From the NCBI GenBank assembly GCA_033439685.1, contig JAUEDM010000001.1, positions 7,068,001 through 7,132,000 of the forward strand: DNA of 64,000 nucleotides. Direction: 5' to 3'. This document shows positions 11,455-23,378 of the stretch, piece by piece. Made by a program: the position numbers and the translations under genes. The stretch comes from Apodospora peruviana (Eukaryota > Ascomycota > Sordariomycetes > Sordariales > Lasiosphaeriaceae). The notes below the pieces were generated by a model. The model was not told the origin of the DNA and ran no database searches. It worked only from the letters and a program-made list of their open reading frames with translations. Positions within the stretch are counted from its first letter, which is position 1. Each line of letters starts with the position of its first letter.

Positions 11455-13879
11455 TTATAAAATCACACCAAGAGCTTTAATCTCCGGATCATCCCTAAAC
11501 GCCAGCCTGACCTCCTCATCGCCGACCGCCAGCCGAATCTTGCTTGGCCGTTCCGCCTTTTGGGCTTCCAGATAGATCAAGCCCGCGCCCGAGAGGTCCA
11601 CGGCCGCGGCACTCAACCCGGCCGGGCGTACCATTGCCCCGGAAGTGTCACGCTGCTTTGCTCTCACTGGTGTCATGGCGCCGTTTACTCCTCCTCTATG
11701 ATAATCTGCAGGTGCTGCCGCCGCCGCCGCCAACGCCTTCCGATCAAGCAGCAGCAGGCTCAGCGGCCGGCTCTCTTCGCTCGCCATTTTCAGCGTGCGC
11801 TGCATCTCCTCCAGCACATCCCCGAAAGTGCTCTCGGCCAGCCCTGTCCGCTGCGTGCGCGTCAGCAGGGACGCCAACAACAAACGCGTGACGAACGGCA
11901 AGGTCCTAAGGTACTGCTGCAGCGGGTTGCTGGTGGCTTCGTTAATGGCCCTCCGCACGGTCTCGATGGTGACTCTGCCCGCCGACTTCTTCTTGCTGCT
12001 CTGCTCCTCATCCTTTTTCTGCTGTTTACTCCCGCTGCGCTGCTTTTTGCTCGGTGTAGGCGGGTTGTTGTTCCCGCCGGTGTCAGTTTGTTGTCTGGAA
12101 TCGGCTTCAGCCAACTCGACAGCGCGCCGGCAAATGTCGAGCGCGCGGCGAGCATCGCCGCTCACGGCGGCCACCTTGCGCGCGGCGAACTGCACCGCAT
12201 CGGCGTCAACGATATCGCCTGGCACGCCCTCGAGCCGGCTCTGCACGATGCGCATCAGCTGCTCGTGGTTGTAACCCGGAAATGTAATACGAGTAAGGCC
12301 GAGGCGGCTGCTAATCTTGTTGGAGAGCGTTCGCTCGGGCAGGTCCATGGTGTTGGCGACCGCGAGCACAATCAGGCGGCTGTGCCGCAATCCGGGCCAA
12401 TTGAAGAAGTTGTACATGACGCCTTGGTTCTTGGTGACTAGTTGGTCGAGCTCGTCCATCAACACGACGCAAGGGACGCGGCGCGGGGACGGGTGGCTGA
12501 ACTCGCGCTCGAGAAGGTCGAGGGCCTGCGAAGGGCTGACGCGTTGGCCTTTGAGAGCCTCCCAGAGGAGGGAGTAGGACTGGTGGGGGTCGGTGATCTT
12601 CATGCCGTTGATTTCGACGAATATGAAGTCGTCGAGCTCGTCGGCGCGCACGGCGTTATCGAGGTGGGAGACTACCTCGCGCACAGTGGCGGTCTTTCCA
12701 GTTCCCGGCGTGCCGGAGATGTAGATGCAGGTGCCGGTGCCGTCGGTGATGGCAGCTTCAAGATGCGAGTATACCAGGCTGAACTCAGCTTCGCGGCACG
12801 GGAGACTTGTGGGCACCGAGGCGACATGAAGCTGTGTCCGTGCGACCTGGTAGGGCGAGGACTGGACGTGGTGAGGGGAGAGGAAGCGGGTTGCTAGGGG
12901 CGTGAATTCGAGGTGTTTTTTAATCATAATTTTGCGGTGTGAGGATGGAGTTACGGCCTTGCCACCGGGGGTCTTCCGCTTGCTACTTGGAGTGACTGCA
13001 TCCCGGATCTTGAGCTTCTTCGGCGTTCGGGGAACTCGAGCGTCGTCCGCGTCGTCGGCTTCTTGGGCATAGTCTCGGTCTGGTGATTCTTCCTTGGCCG
13101 CTCGCCTCCTTCTTGTCGCCTTGGTGTTTTTGACAACAAAGTCTTTCAACGTCTCGATATCTTCCTTGCCTCGGTATATGTCTTCCCAGACGATCTCGTT
13201 CGTATAGGTGCAGGTCCTTGTATTGCAACCTCGGCGGCAGATAAACACCTTGCCAAACTCCTTTGATTTCCGAGCAACTTTTCCGGCTGGGTACTTTTGC
13301 TTGAAGACCTCGTGGGACATGACGTGTGCCTTGCCATTGATGGTAACTAGGGAGTTAACATCGGTAGATGTGGTGATATACATCTCGTGCTGGAAGGTTT
13401 AGACATGGACCGATTAGCCTCAGCAACTTGTAAAACGGCAATAGGCAAACACAAACCTCGATGAAATCCGTCCTCTTCTTTTCGCTGTTGCGGATTTCCT
13501 TTTCGGAGGAAAACCACAAAAAGTTGGCGGCCTTCTCGCCCTCTTCGTTGTCAAGGAATTCGCATATTATGCCAACCCAAGCTTCGTTGGAGCCGTCGGC
13601 CTTGAGCAGCACGGTATCGCCCAGTTCGCACTCGAAATCGCCCATCCGAGCGCCTATTATTTTGGGTTGCGCCTGTGCTGCAGCCCGCTTCCGTTTCCTT
13701 GTGCTCGCCCCATTCTCCTCAACAGGCTCGGGCTCCGGTTCGGGCTCATGTTCTGCAGGCTCGTAAATCCATTCCCATGGGTGGTCGTCCGTCCCAAGCT
13801 CGTCGTCGGAGTCCTCCCTCATCACACCGGGCAGGAACTTTGGTGTTCGCCTCGAGCGACCGCCGACGAGACCTGGCAT
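11455..13879 (-). CDS. ORC1: Origin recognition complex subunit 1 (BAH + AAA+ ATPase)
   Basis: Largest ORC subunit, the ATPase that marks replication origins and loads Cdc6/MCM. Exons 13879-13457 and 13389-11455; 785 residues. A BAH domain spans about residues 75-225 (GDTVLLKADG, WVGIICEF, FLWFSSEKE, HVMSHEVFKQKYP, FGKVFICRRGCNTRTCTY) and is typical of Orc1. A basic linker follows, then the AAA+ module with Walker A SGTPGTGKTATV (about 366-377), Walker B VVLMDELDQL (about 449-458), sensor 1 VLAVANTMDLPER and arginine-containing sensor 2 SGDARRALDICRRAVE. A lysine/serine-rich insert near residue 590 is followed by the winged-helix region. The intron ends CTTCCAG and joins FIE to HEMYIT. Convergent with PRP46 across the tRNA-like locus. 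Confidence 0.96.
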
Positions 13880-16120
13880 CTTAGCTGGGGTTCTGATCTG
13901 TTTTGCTAGTGTTCGGGGCTTTTACTTTGTTTGTACCGGATCAAAAGGGAGGGTCAATGGTAAGCGATGATATTAATTTTTGTACGAATTAAACACATGC
14001 GGTCAAGCAGAGCAATCCTAGCAATCAACAGGTGAATTGGGTGCTGGATTTCGTCCGAAGCCCTTGGCAGAAGCGGACTCGCGGCGCGTTGGACGCGTCG
14101 CAGTTCTTTAGCTAGCGCGTCAAACTTCCCATTTGACCCCTGTCAGTCCCCCTTTGTGGGGTAGTGGAAGCACACCATCATCAATGTGACGTCGGCTGCC
14201 GCTTCAGGGGATCTCGGCTATATCCTTATATCCGACTTATTCAGAAACTGGAACAACAACGTCCTTCCAAACTGCTCAACTGTGAAAACTTATTATTGTA
14301 TTTTAAGTGAAGTTTACCAAAGACGTGCTCTTGGACAAATCGATGTAGACACCGGTCTACCAACTGATATGAAATAGCCTGGGCTGACTCCGGTAGCCGA
14401 ACTCCTTGAAGCAACGTCCTGGATCCAGTCTATCTGTCCATCATTGCTGATGAGTTGGGCAGCCATTGGAGACGGGTTTGGGTGAGACGACCAAAGTAGA
14501 GCGAGCTGGATACCGTGGATAGCACCCACTGTTTTTCTGGTCTTTCTAGCGAGAATGAAGTATCGTTTACGCCTGCCTCTGATGGTGATCCACGAGATAC
14601 TTCATCCCGTGGACATGTTCTGTCCTTAGCCAGTATATTAGTGCTCCGCCGGACTGCCATCTCGTTTTCAATTCTCCATAGGAAGTGTAAGGACTTTCGA
14701 AAATGGTCACCACGAGTATGTGTCTAGACGAGAATCTTTCCTTCCCGACCCAAATTCCGAACTGCAGGCTTGCGCTCGCTCCTTCCTTTATAATAGAGCT
14801 GGCCGGCCAGGAAATGGGAAGAGCCACCGAAAATGGTCACATAAATCAACCTTGAAATATTGTAAATTCCTCCTACGTTATCGGAGAGAAACTCAAAGTT
14901 GAGACTTGACCTGATCCGGGTTGGGTTCAAGTTTGGACTGATCCAAGCTCTGAATTCCGATCCACAGCTTGTTGGTAAGAGAGTGTAAGGTCTGACCTAG
15001 ATCTCATTCCATGTTCAATCTCAATGCGAACCTGATGAGATGTCAGGGTGGAATGGCCTGAAAAGAACTCTCGCTCAAGCAGATGTTTGTACAGCTTCAT
15101 TGATTCCTGCTGAATTGTCGCGCCCACAGGAGACAGGACCGGAGAAGTTCGCAATGGGAACATGTCGTTTTGTCGCAATGCGACGGGCTTCCGCATGTTG
15201 TTGAGATCCTGGTACCTTTTCTACAGCGCGACTCATCAGGTCTGGATGTCTTGTATTTCTGCCCACTTCCTACGACTGAGCAATCAGCGTGGACTACGAC
15301 GTACAAACGAAGTAGAGAAAGTCATTACACGCAATATTGTCTTGTCAAGTGAGTGACCCCTTTGCATTCTCATGATACTCTCGTCTTCCGCGTAGCTATC
15401 TTATCTACTGACCTATGGTTTGACTTTGTAGCTCTACCAGAATCATCTGAGCTCTCTCGATGTCGCTATCTTTGCTGCAGCGCATCTCGAGACGGTCTTG
15501 AGAGTTGCAGACTCAGTGTATCTACTCCCTGATGGTCTCTCCTTCTGGTTCTCTCCCATTTTCAACAAGTTGAACCATCCACCCTTTCCTTTCACCACAG
15601 AGGCAGGACTGGCCAGCATCGCATGCCACCATCCAATGTTATCGGGTTCTAGACCTCGTCTTTCATCCCAACTTTTCCGCTGTCGGTTCCACTGCCAGAT
15701 GGCTTCCAATGCTCCTTCCTTTCCTGTCATTGCCACTCACCGGTCGGTCCGCCATCGCCTTCCACTTCCGCCGGTCACCAGGCCAACTGTTATCTTCCCG
15801 ATTTGCATTGCACCTTCCTTCACAAATCCGATCTAAGCCGACATCTTAGCTCTTCTGTTGACACACAACCGCAAAACACACTCCCTTTCTCGTTTCCCCT
15901 CCCTCCGAATCCTCTTTTCATTGAAATTTCCAGGTCGTCTCGGCCAATTAAACACTGCATCCTCGTCATCGTTGTCGTTGTTGTCGTCGTCGTCGTCTGC
16001 GTCTTCGCCGTTCTCCTCGTTGTCGTCGTCGTCATTGTTTACCTTCCTGTTCTCTTCGGCTTCGCCTTCGTCTCAGGGCCGTCGTGCTCGTCCTCCTCAC
16101 CTCTAGCAAATCGCATCAGA
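13880..16120. other. Long divergent intergenic region, ORC1 / conserved fungal gene
   Basis: 2.2 kb without a supportable gene. The right 600 bp are CT-rich, as in fungal leaders, and include the triplet repeat annotated separately. Short open frames have no family match or coding bias. Confidence 0.55.
15962..16035 (+). repeat. Imperfect GTC/GTT triplet microsatellite in leader
   Basis: About 74 bp of imperfect GTC/GTT/CTC triplets roughly 90 bp upstream of the start codon at 16121, probably in the 5' UTR. Confidence 0.7.
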
Positions 16121-17740
16121 ATGGCGTCAACTGGCAAGAGTGGTCAGCGATCCACAGCTAGTAGCAGCGTGCGCCAGCTTCCGCGTAAGGGTCAAGTCGT
16201 GGTCCCATCGCCTCCCACACACTATATAAAGGTTAATGTCACTTAGTCCATATTCTCTAGTTCAGGATCTAACATATTACAGATGTATATCTTCATGCCG
16301 ATGCCGATGCATGGCTTCAATGACCCAGACCCCTCGGATCTGGACCTGAAGGCAATTTTCGATCAAATTTGTCAGAAGTTCAAGGTTGCTATCCAAGTCA
16401 ACGAAGGGGACTCCATCGTTATTGTCCTGGCGGCTACCAAAAAGAAGGCCAACGAGGCCATTGCTTCACTGCGCTCGACGTTGATTCGAAAGCCAGGAGA
16501 CAAAAATGTGTGGCACCCGTCGGTCCTGATCAAGCCGCCGAGACAAGGCAAAGATAGCCTTCAGGTTGTCCTCGTGGCCCAACCAGGCGCATCCGGTGCC
16601 CGCCCGAGTGCAACATCACAACCCCCCGACACCGCCGGCCAGTCTCCTGTAGAAGTGGCAGCAGCAGCAGCAGCAACGGCAGCAACAGCAGCGGAGTACA
16701 AGTCTGAGTTGGTGGCGAACCTTTTCCGCGCCATCGAGAACCTGCGGTATGTTCCGAACAAGATGTGCATGCGAGTTCATTTTGGCAGGTTTCTGCTGAA
16801 GGAGTGGAAGAAAGCAAAGCTACAGTATAACTTCACGGAACTTGAAAGCATCACTCGCCGTGCAGGGCCTAGGGGAACTACTCGCATGGATTCCATTGTC
16901 GGTCCTAGAAGCATCGTCAGTTATCTTCGCCAACAGTTCATGAACCTTCCTCATGGCAGCCTGCCGAGTGCAGTCCGATCAGACTCCGCCATAGATATCA
17001 AACCTGCCCATTCTCTGATTCTCCAGACGAAGAACCTTTCCGTCGAGTCCGTCATTGACGCCGTACGGGGGAAGATTGAACTTGGCACCGACGTCAAGGC
17101 GAAGAATCATTACACTCTCAGTCCTTTCCGAGCGTTTCAGCGAGAGCGGCGCCACCGAGCCGTCCAAATCATGACATCCTCTCCAGAGAATCACCATGAC
17201 TGGGTTCTGGAAGTCCAGAACCAGATTGACATGAAGGAGATGAAGACAGCGGTCCCCTTTAGCCTGCAAGGGTTGAAACAGAGCCTCAAGTTCGACGGCG
17301 ACGTGTTAAGTGATGACTTTCCGCATTTCACAATATTCAACTCTTTCGCAAAGACCTACCAGATCGAAAACATTATCGGTAAAACATCGTGGAGCTACAT
17401 GATCAACTCCCAGTACGCTCTCGAAATCAGCTCCTATCATAAATGGGGCCCGAACACCGAACTGACTGCAGTCAGTGGCGCTGGTCTGTCCATGTATGGC
17501 TTCGACTGGGATCATGACATGGATGCGGCCGACATCGCCGAGGGACCACGACCCTGGAACGACTTTGCAGAACAGTTTCTTCAAGTTGATCGCGGATTCT
17601 ACCCCGAGGACGAAGGAAAGGAACAAGACTTGGAGCAGGGCCCGTATGACGACTTTCTTTACTGGATTCATCGTATTCAGGACATGCTCGACAAAGCAAC
17701 CGCGGACCACATGCGGGATCACGGCAATCGTCAGGGATGA
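16121..17740 (+). CDS. Conserved fungal protein of unknown function with KH-like N-terminal segment
   Basis: Exons 16121-16231 and 16283-17740; 522 residues. The 51-bp intron has donor GTTAAT, branch CTAAC and acceptor TTACAG. Residues about 40-100 read like a KH-type unit (a helix, KFKVAIQV, GDSIVIVLAATKKKANEAI), suggesting possible nucleic-acid binding; this is inference. An Ala-rich linker follows (about 155-170), then a larger globular region without known catalytic motifs (NKMCMRVHFGRFLLKEWKKA, SWSYMINSQYALEISSYHKWG). The C-terminus is acidic with a helix IHRIQDMLDKAT. It resembles a widespread ascomycete family that I believe carries a DUF7905 label, but I cannot confirm that name here. 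No signal peptide or membrane segment. Codon use is typical of the window. Confidence 0.8.
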
Positions 17741-18389
17741 AGGAATTGATCCTCCCTTGCGGACTCACCACCCGTGGAAGAACCATGAGCACGACTGTTG
17801 CCAACTACTTTGGTAGTTTTATATACCATGAGCAAAATGTTGCTCCATTTGCCTTCATTTCTCACCGAGCGGCACTCATGACACTCACTCTGGTCAGTTG
17901 GCGTTTTTAGCCCTGACGAGTATCGCTGTGTCCGGCGGCCACTACTAAGTTTTCCTAGGATGCGGTGTGATGATGGCAGCAGTAAATTTTCTTTTGTTCG
18001 GTGCTTTCCTGTTGGTTTTTATTGCTTCGCACATATCCACGCATGCATCATGAATATGGTAAGTTACGATTCCACCCGGTGACGCTGGGGATGTGGAACT
18101 ATCCGGGAAGATGGGGATATAAGAGTAAAACTCGGAATATGGGAAAGGAAGAACTGGTGTTATGAGTGTTTGTAAAACACGTGTATTATCACTTTTCGCC
18201 GATGAGCGTTATCGACTCGGCACCACAAGGTGCTCAACGCAACCTGTAGTAGCTTCGTTCTCTAGTAGTATAGATACTGTATTGGTGGCAATCGAATGCG
18301 TTTGAATTCCATGGAGTATCCACCTAACATGTGCAGATTGTGTTCCCAAACCTTCAGGTCAACATGGAGGATGAGTGAAACTCAGGTCA
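17741..18389. other. Convergent intergenic region
   Basis: 3' flanks of the conserved fungal gene and PFD5. No gene or repeat seen. Confidence 0.55.
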
Positions 18390-19439
18390 TTATTGTGCGG
18401 GCGCCGCTGCAGCGGGCCCAGCTGCCAGCACCTTTTGCCGTAAAACTGGAAATACTCTTGGTTAGGGCACCTGACTTGACATATTGGCATTGAGGATGGA
18501 AGTGTTCCAGAAGAGAGTGACTTTACCTTCTTCGACCACCCGTAGGCTGTTTGTCTTGTTCTGTACGATGGCTTCGAGTTCAGAAATGTTGGTACCGATA
18601 TCCTTAACCTTTTCATCGTAAAAGACGGCGGCGCTTTTGGTATCCTGGAGTTTTTATCAACGGTCAAGTCAGTCAGGATGCGGTGTTTCCAATGCATTAG
18701 GTTGCCTTACGGAGAGAGATAGGGGGTGGGAGTAGGGGGAGTGACGGACCTTTTCGACGTAGAAGCCCGTGCCGACGTCGACGATGACCTTGTCCGGGTC
18801 GGATAGTGTGCCTTTGACGTAGAGGGAGTTTGTGAGTGGGACTAGGATGTCTTTTTTGTCTGTTTTGGTTTCTGTTAGTAGGTGTTTTGTGTGGAATGAT
18901 ATGAGGGAACCGGTACGGAGGTGAGTGCAGTAAGTGAGTTGCTCTCTGTAGATACCTCCTGTTATGGGAAGGGTGGATGGGAGTAAGAAATGTAGATTTG
19001 GAAGTGAAGATGAATGGGGTTGAGAACAGGAGCCGTCCATCACTGCGGCGGACTGTACAAGAGAGAGATGAAACAAGAAGATGGGGTAAACGCACCATCG
19101 AATGAAGCAGACCCCGTCTTGACGATCCGCAGACACTCCCTGAACTTTGCCTGCGCCACGGCCAGCTGCTGGTATGAGCCCTGAAGGTGCTCAACCTCCT
19201 CGTCGAGCTGCTTCTTTACGGCGGTGAGCTGTTGTGCGCTGAGGCTGTCGAGACTTACTTTTTATGTTTTTCATCATGTTAGTCAGAGCGCTCCCTCTCT
19301 CTCTCCCTGACAAAAGCGAACACAGATTCTGCCTTCTCTCATGTGTATGATGAAAGGGGATATCGGGATGAGAATGGAAGCCAAGCTCACCGGTCTCCTG
19401 TTGGCCGCCGCGGCCGCCTCCTCCAGCTGGTGTCGCCAT
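18390..19439 (-). CDS. PFD5: Prefoldin subunit 5 (alpha-type; Gim5/MM1)
   Basis: Alpha-type subunit of prefoldin, partner of PFD1 in the same hexamer. Five exons: 19439-19391, 19257-19096, 18859-18750, 18644-18527, 18445-18390; 164 residues. The N-terminal helix holds LDSLSAQQLTAVKKQLDEEV and HLQGSYQQLAVAQGKFREC; the double beta-hairpin is DILVPLTNSLYVKGTL ... KVIVDVGTGFYVEK, the alpha-prefoldin signature. The C-terminal helix runs VKDIGTNISELEAIVQ and ends in an Ala/Pro tail. The start MATPAGGGGRGGQQET lies in a 49-bp first exon; intron 1 has a clear CTAAC branch and an AAAAG acceptor, the only one that restores VSLDSLS. Divergent from the SET-MYND gene. Confidence 0.93.
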
Positions 19440-20083
19440 AGGTAGTCCTTTTGTAGATGCCTGGATGTTGTTGGTTCAAAACGAAAGTCCGAAGCGAATA
19501 CCTGGCTTCAGCGGCGCAACTTTGAGATTGAGATATGAATCAATGAACGCGCCTTAAGGGTATGTAGGTGAGGTGCTTGGTGCTATGTGATCAGGTTGAG
19601 GGCCGTTGGGATGTGTTTGGCCCCACTATCGAGTCGACGATTATCGAGTGGTGAGTGGTTGGTGGGGTAGGAATTTTACACCTGCAGCACTCACTCACTC
19701 ATCCCAACTTCATGCACAATTGATACGGAATACCTTGGTTACCGACACAAGGAAAGCAAACAAACAAACAACTTACTGCGGAACACGCAGATGCGAGGAG
19801 GATTCCTGTTGCCTGGGAAGAGAAGGAGGAACTGTCTTTCCTACCATATTTATTCGAGGAAATATGCCTTGTCGTGACAGCAGCGAGTAGATCAGGCATC
19901 TACATATTTTCTTCTTCAACGACTCGAAGCTCTCCTTCTCCCCCTATTCGGACTTTGTTTTCATCCACCTGCCTGGCCAGCATCTTATAAAGATCACCAA
20001 ACCCTCCCTCTTTACAACAAAAACAACACCACCAACCACATATTCAGAGTCACATATAAAACACCAACCCCCTTTGAAAAGGA
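19440..20083. promoter_or_regulatory. Divergent promoter region PFD5 / SET-MYND gene
   Basis: 644 bp between divergent start codons. CT-rich and CAA-rich leader sequence precedes 20084. No specific site can be named. Confidence 0.5.
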
Positions 20084-21816
20084 ATGGCACCATCCTCAGC
20101 ACCCCCAGGAACCCGCATCGGCACCTCCCCTGCCCCAGGACGTCGTGACCGCTCCCTCCTCGCAACCCGCCGGTTCTCAGCCGGCTCCCTAATCGCCACA
20201 TTCAGCAATCCCCTCCTCGCCCTCCCCGATGGCCCCAGCATGCGCACAACCTGCAACTACTGCCTCCGCGTAGGAGGCTCTTCGTCCCTCCGCGCCTGCA
20301 CAGCTTGCAAAGCCGCCGTCTACTGCGACGCAACTTGCCAACGAGCGCACTGGAAAACAGGAGTCCACAAGGCCGAGTGCAAGATGTTTGCCCGGATCCG
20401 CTCCACGACAGGAAAAGACTGGCTGCCGACCCCCGTCAGAGCGGTCGCGCAGGTGCTGCTTCTCTTGAAGACCCAAGACCCTGCCATGATAACCGCATTT
20501 GTTGACCGCCAAAAAGGGCTGGAGGGGAATGTGGACGAATTCCGAAAAAACGCGCAGGATGTCTGGGCTGATTACGAGCTCCAGGCCATGGCCGCGGTGG
20601 TGTACGCGGGCCTGCTCCAGTCGAAGGAGGTGCTCAACACGGCGAAAGAAGTGCTGTGCAGGATACAGACCAACGCGTTCAATAGGCTGGACGCGGACAC
20701 GGGGACGGCGGGTATTTTTCTCGACGCCGTGCTTGCCATGATCAACCATTCTTGCGTACCAAATGCCTTCGTCGGCTTCGACAGGCGGACCGCGATGCTC
20801 AGAGCCGAGAGGAACATTGAGATAGGGGAAGAGATTGAGATATCTTACGTCGGTAAGTGTCAAACATTCAACCGAAAACCACCAGTCACCTATTATCTGA
20901 CATCTGACAAATTTGATTAGACTACACTATTCCCAAGGCAGCACGCCAGGAGACGCTCAAACTGTATCATTTCCAGTGCGCTTGTCCCCGCTGCAGAGAC
21001 AACCTGGACGTCTACCAAGTCTGCAAGACGTTATCCACCATCGCCCTCAACAGGTTCAGCCTGCAGCCAAACTTGTCAAAGCTCCGGGACCCCCCGATTG
21101 ACAGGTCGCGGATATCGAACTCTGAAGTCGAGATGATCTATAACAAGTGGCATTCCCTCCAGGCGACGGCAGACTACACCAAAGACGCTTTGAAAATCGC
21201 CAGCCTGCGATGGAAGTTGTGCAAGCCGCTCGTTGATGCCAGCATGTGGGCAGTGGAGCCTCTGCCTTCCAGCATACTCGAGTTAGCCAGCCTCTGCCAA
21301 ACCGACGACGCTAAGTTTGCCTACGCACTTCCCTTGGCTTGTTTACTCGCTACGGAATGCGAACCTGTCAAGCTGGTCGCGCCCTTCCTCCCGTGGAGAG
21401 TGAAAGGGGTAATGATGATTGCAAAACTGCTGGGCAGGATAGGAGAGCTCACCGCTACTGGTGAGTTTGCAGAAGTTTGCCCCCACAAGGGTCTTGTCAA
21501 AATCTTGTCAAGGAGCGACCAGGTGTCTATGTGCGAGGCGATGCTGCGTCTCGTCGTCCACTATGCCTCTATGGGGGCATCGGAGGACTGGGATGTACTG
21601 AAAGAAGCAAGAGAGTTACTGCAAGACATTGAGAGCCTTAAGGGCCGAGAGAAAGAATCCTACTTTCTCCGGACGTGGGCCAAAGATCCTCAGGATCCGG
21701 AGGGTTGCGAATTCTTTGAAGTTGCGGTGCTAAAGCCAGTCAACGAGCTCGCCGCTTTGGCAGTTGAAATTATGGACGCCGAGCTGGGCGACAAACAGAG
21801 CTTGGTTCGGAGATAG
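20084..21816 (+). CDS. SET and MYND domain protein (SMYD-like lysine methyltransferase)
   Basis: Predicted S-adenosylmethionine-dependent protein lysine methyltransferase. Exons 20084-20852 and 20921-21816; 554 residues. The split SET domain begins with RSLLATRRFSAGSLI (about 23-37), is interrupted by a MYND zinc finger (Cys57 to Cys99, CNYC ... CTAC ... YCDATCQRAHW ... H/C), and resumes with the SAM/active-site motif NHSCVPNAFVGFD (about 221-233) and EIEISYVDYTIP. A post-SET cysteine cluster CACPRC follows at about residue 275. The C-terminal 260 residues are helical, consistent with the TPR-like lobe of SMYD proteins. The intron splits the Asp codon of YVDY. Substrate cannot be predicted; histone or non-histone targets are both possible. 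Its stop codon lies 36 bp from that of the convergent neighbour. Confidence 0.9.
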
Positions 21817-21852
21817 ACAGGCGTCCAATCCCCGGGCCGTTGAGCTAAGTCT

Positions 21853-23378
21853 TCACTGGGGGCCTTTATTGAGCGACCTTCCAGCACGCTGGTACCTCTT
21901 GTCGACCTTGCCAGTCTTTGTTAATTTGGGTGTGGAGGGCGTGAACTCGTTACCTGGTGGCCTGAGCCAGTCAGGCGACGAGTCGAATGGCTGAGCTGGG
22001 TGATCCGAGTAGCTGGTGAAAGCCTGTCTCTTGGGTGCAGGATCCGGACCGGGCGCAACACCAATGCCTGATGAGTCCCGTTTCCGTCCCAGCGGCTGGG
22101 CTGCATCTGCATAGGATGGCAAATCCAGCGTGTCAGTAGTATCTGTTGGCTCTCTAACAACAGGAGGCCGTCTGTTGGCCTCAACCCTCTCGACGCGGCC
22201 CTTGAGAATATCGAACTCCATCTGCAGAGTCTCGACTTTGCTGGCTCGGTTGCCGATTTTGGCGATGCTGCTGGTGAGGATATCAAGTTCTCTGGAAGGG
22301 AATGGTGTATCGACGGGCTCTGTGCGCTTGAAGCGTACATTGTCCATATGACGTCTTAACTGAGCCAGTTCGGCCCGAAGAGCCGCCATGTCTTTTTCAT
22401 ATTCACGAGACGACACGGTTTCCTTGCTATGTGACTTAATGGTTTCGATATTTTGCTGTGTCTGGCTGAGTTCGAGTCTTACCTCGGCCATTTCTTGTCG
22501 GAATTTTCCAGCCATGGTGCTCACTTCCTGGCGCACCTCTCCAAGCAAGCTGGCCACAGAGTCGAGCCGTTTTTCCAGCTCTGCGAGTGGAGCACGATCT
22601 TTGGCGAGCTGTTTCACGCTGTTCACCTCGATTTTCACGGAGATCAGGCCCTGCTGAGCGTCGTTGATATCGCGGCGGAGATTGCCCACGATGCCTTTCA
22701 GCTTGCTTGCCTCGTCCTCAATATAAGATACGCGATTGTCCAAGGAGGAAACAACCATGAAGCCATTGCTGTCGATGCGGTTGACATTCTCTCTTTGGAT
22801 TTGAAGGTCAGATTGGATCTGGAAAAGATCAACCGTCTCTGCGAAGCCCCTGTTTGGCGTCTCATGGCCTCCTGTGTGTACCTTGGGGGCCTCTCTGACG
22901 TCGAGGACGCGCTGAATAACAAACTCGACATCATTGTCATCATCATCGGTCAGCTGCATATAGGTATGCCTGAGCAAAAACTGGTTGCTGCGTGGTGCCA
23001 AGTTAGAGATTGTGTATGTAAATAAATGGCGGCTGAAGCTAGAACGTACTCATGCAGCACATGGTTAACGGGCGTCTCGATGCACTTGAGGCCGAGTATA
23101 GTTGCACAATTGGCGCAGACTATGTCTTGCAGACTGCTGTGACAACGTGTAAGAGTTTGCGACAAGTAATTACGAGCAACAGGATTATAAGCTGCTTACC
23201 ATCCTTCAACCAGAGTGCCAGTCTCACCGAGGCGGACAGTGCCTTGGCAATCGACTTCGAGGTCGCTGTTGGGCTCGACAACCGGGCTGAAGTAACTCTT
23301 GCCAATCTGGGTCCACAGGTTCATGAATTGGCCAATGGTTGAATGGCAATTGTTGCAGTGGGAGAGCACTTTGTCCAT
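21853..23378 (-). CDS. Yippee/Mis18-type zinc-fold protein with long coiled coil; candidate Mis18-like centromere factor
   Basis: Exons 23378-23200, 23136-23050 and 22987-21853; 466 residues from the ATG used. Residues about 8-120 match the Yippee/Mis18 fold in spacing: CNNC followed by TIG and an aromatic stretch, then DIVCANCATILGLKC, ETPVNHVLHDNQFLL and a final strand. This follows Mis18-alpha, where a second CxxC is followed by LG, TP and a hydrophobic strand. Residues about 170-390 are coiled coil; the tail is basic and disordered (RKRDSSG, KVDKRYQRAGR). In other fungi Mis18 primes centromeres for CENP-A; that role here is inference. The acceptor of intron 1 is a CAGCAG tandem, allowing one extra serine. 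The start is uncertain: the frame is open for 30 codons upstream of the ATG after a stop, so a further 5' exon is possible. Confidence 0.72.

Noticed and set aside
11560..12441. 293-codon plus-strand ORF
   Set aside because: Lies wholly antisense to the ORC1 AAA+ region; no independent motif.
15498..15836. 112-codon ORF upstream of the conserved fungal gene
   Set aside because: CT-rich leader or promoter sequence gives Pro/Ser/Phe-rich translation; no start context or homology.
15962..16035. Triplet repeat as a CRISPR-like or functional array
   Set aside because: Imperfect microsatellite without spacers.
16221..16231. TATATAAAG as a TATA box
   Set aside because: It encodes Tyr-Ile-Lys at the end of exon 1 of the conserved fungal gene.
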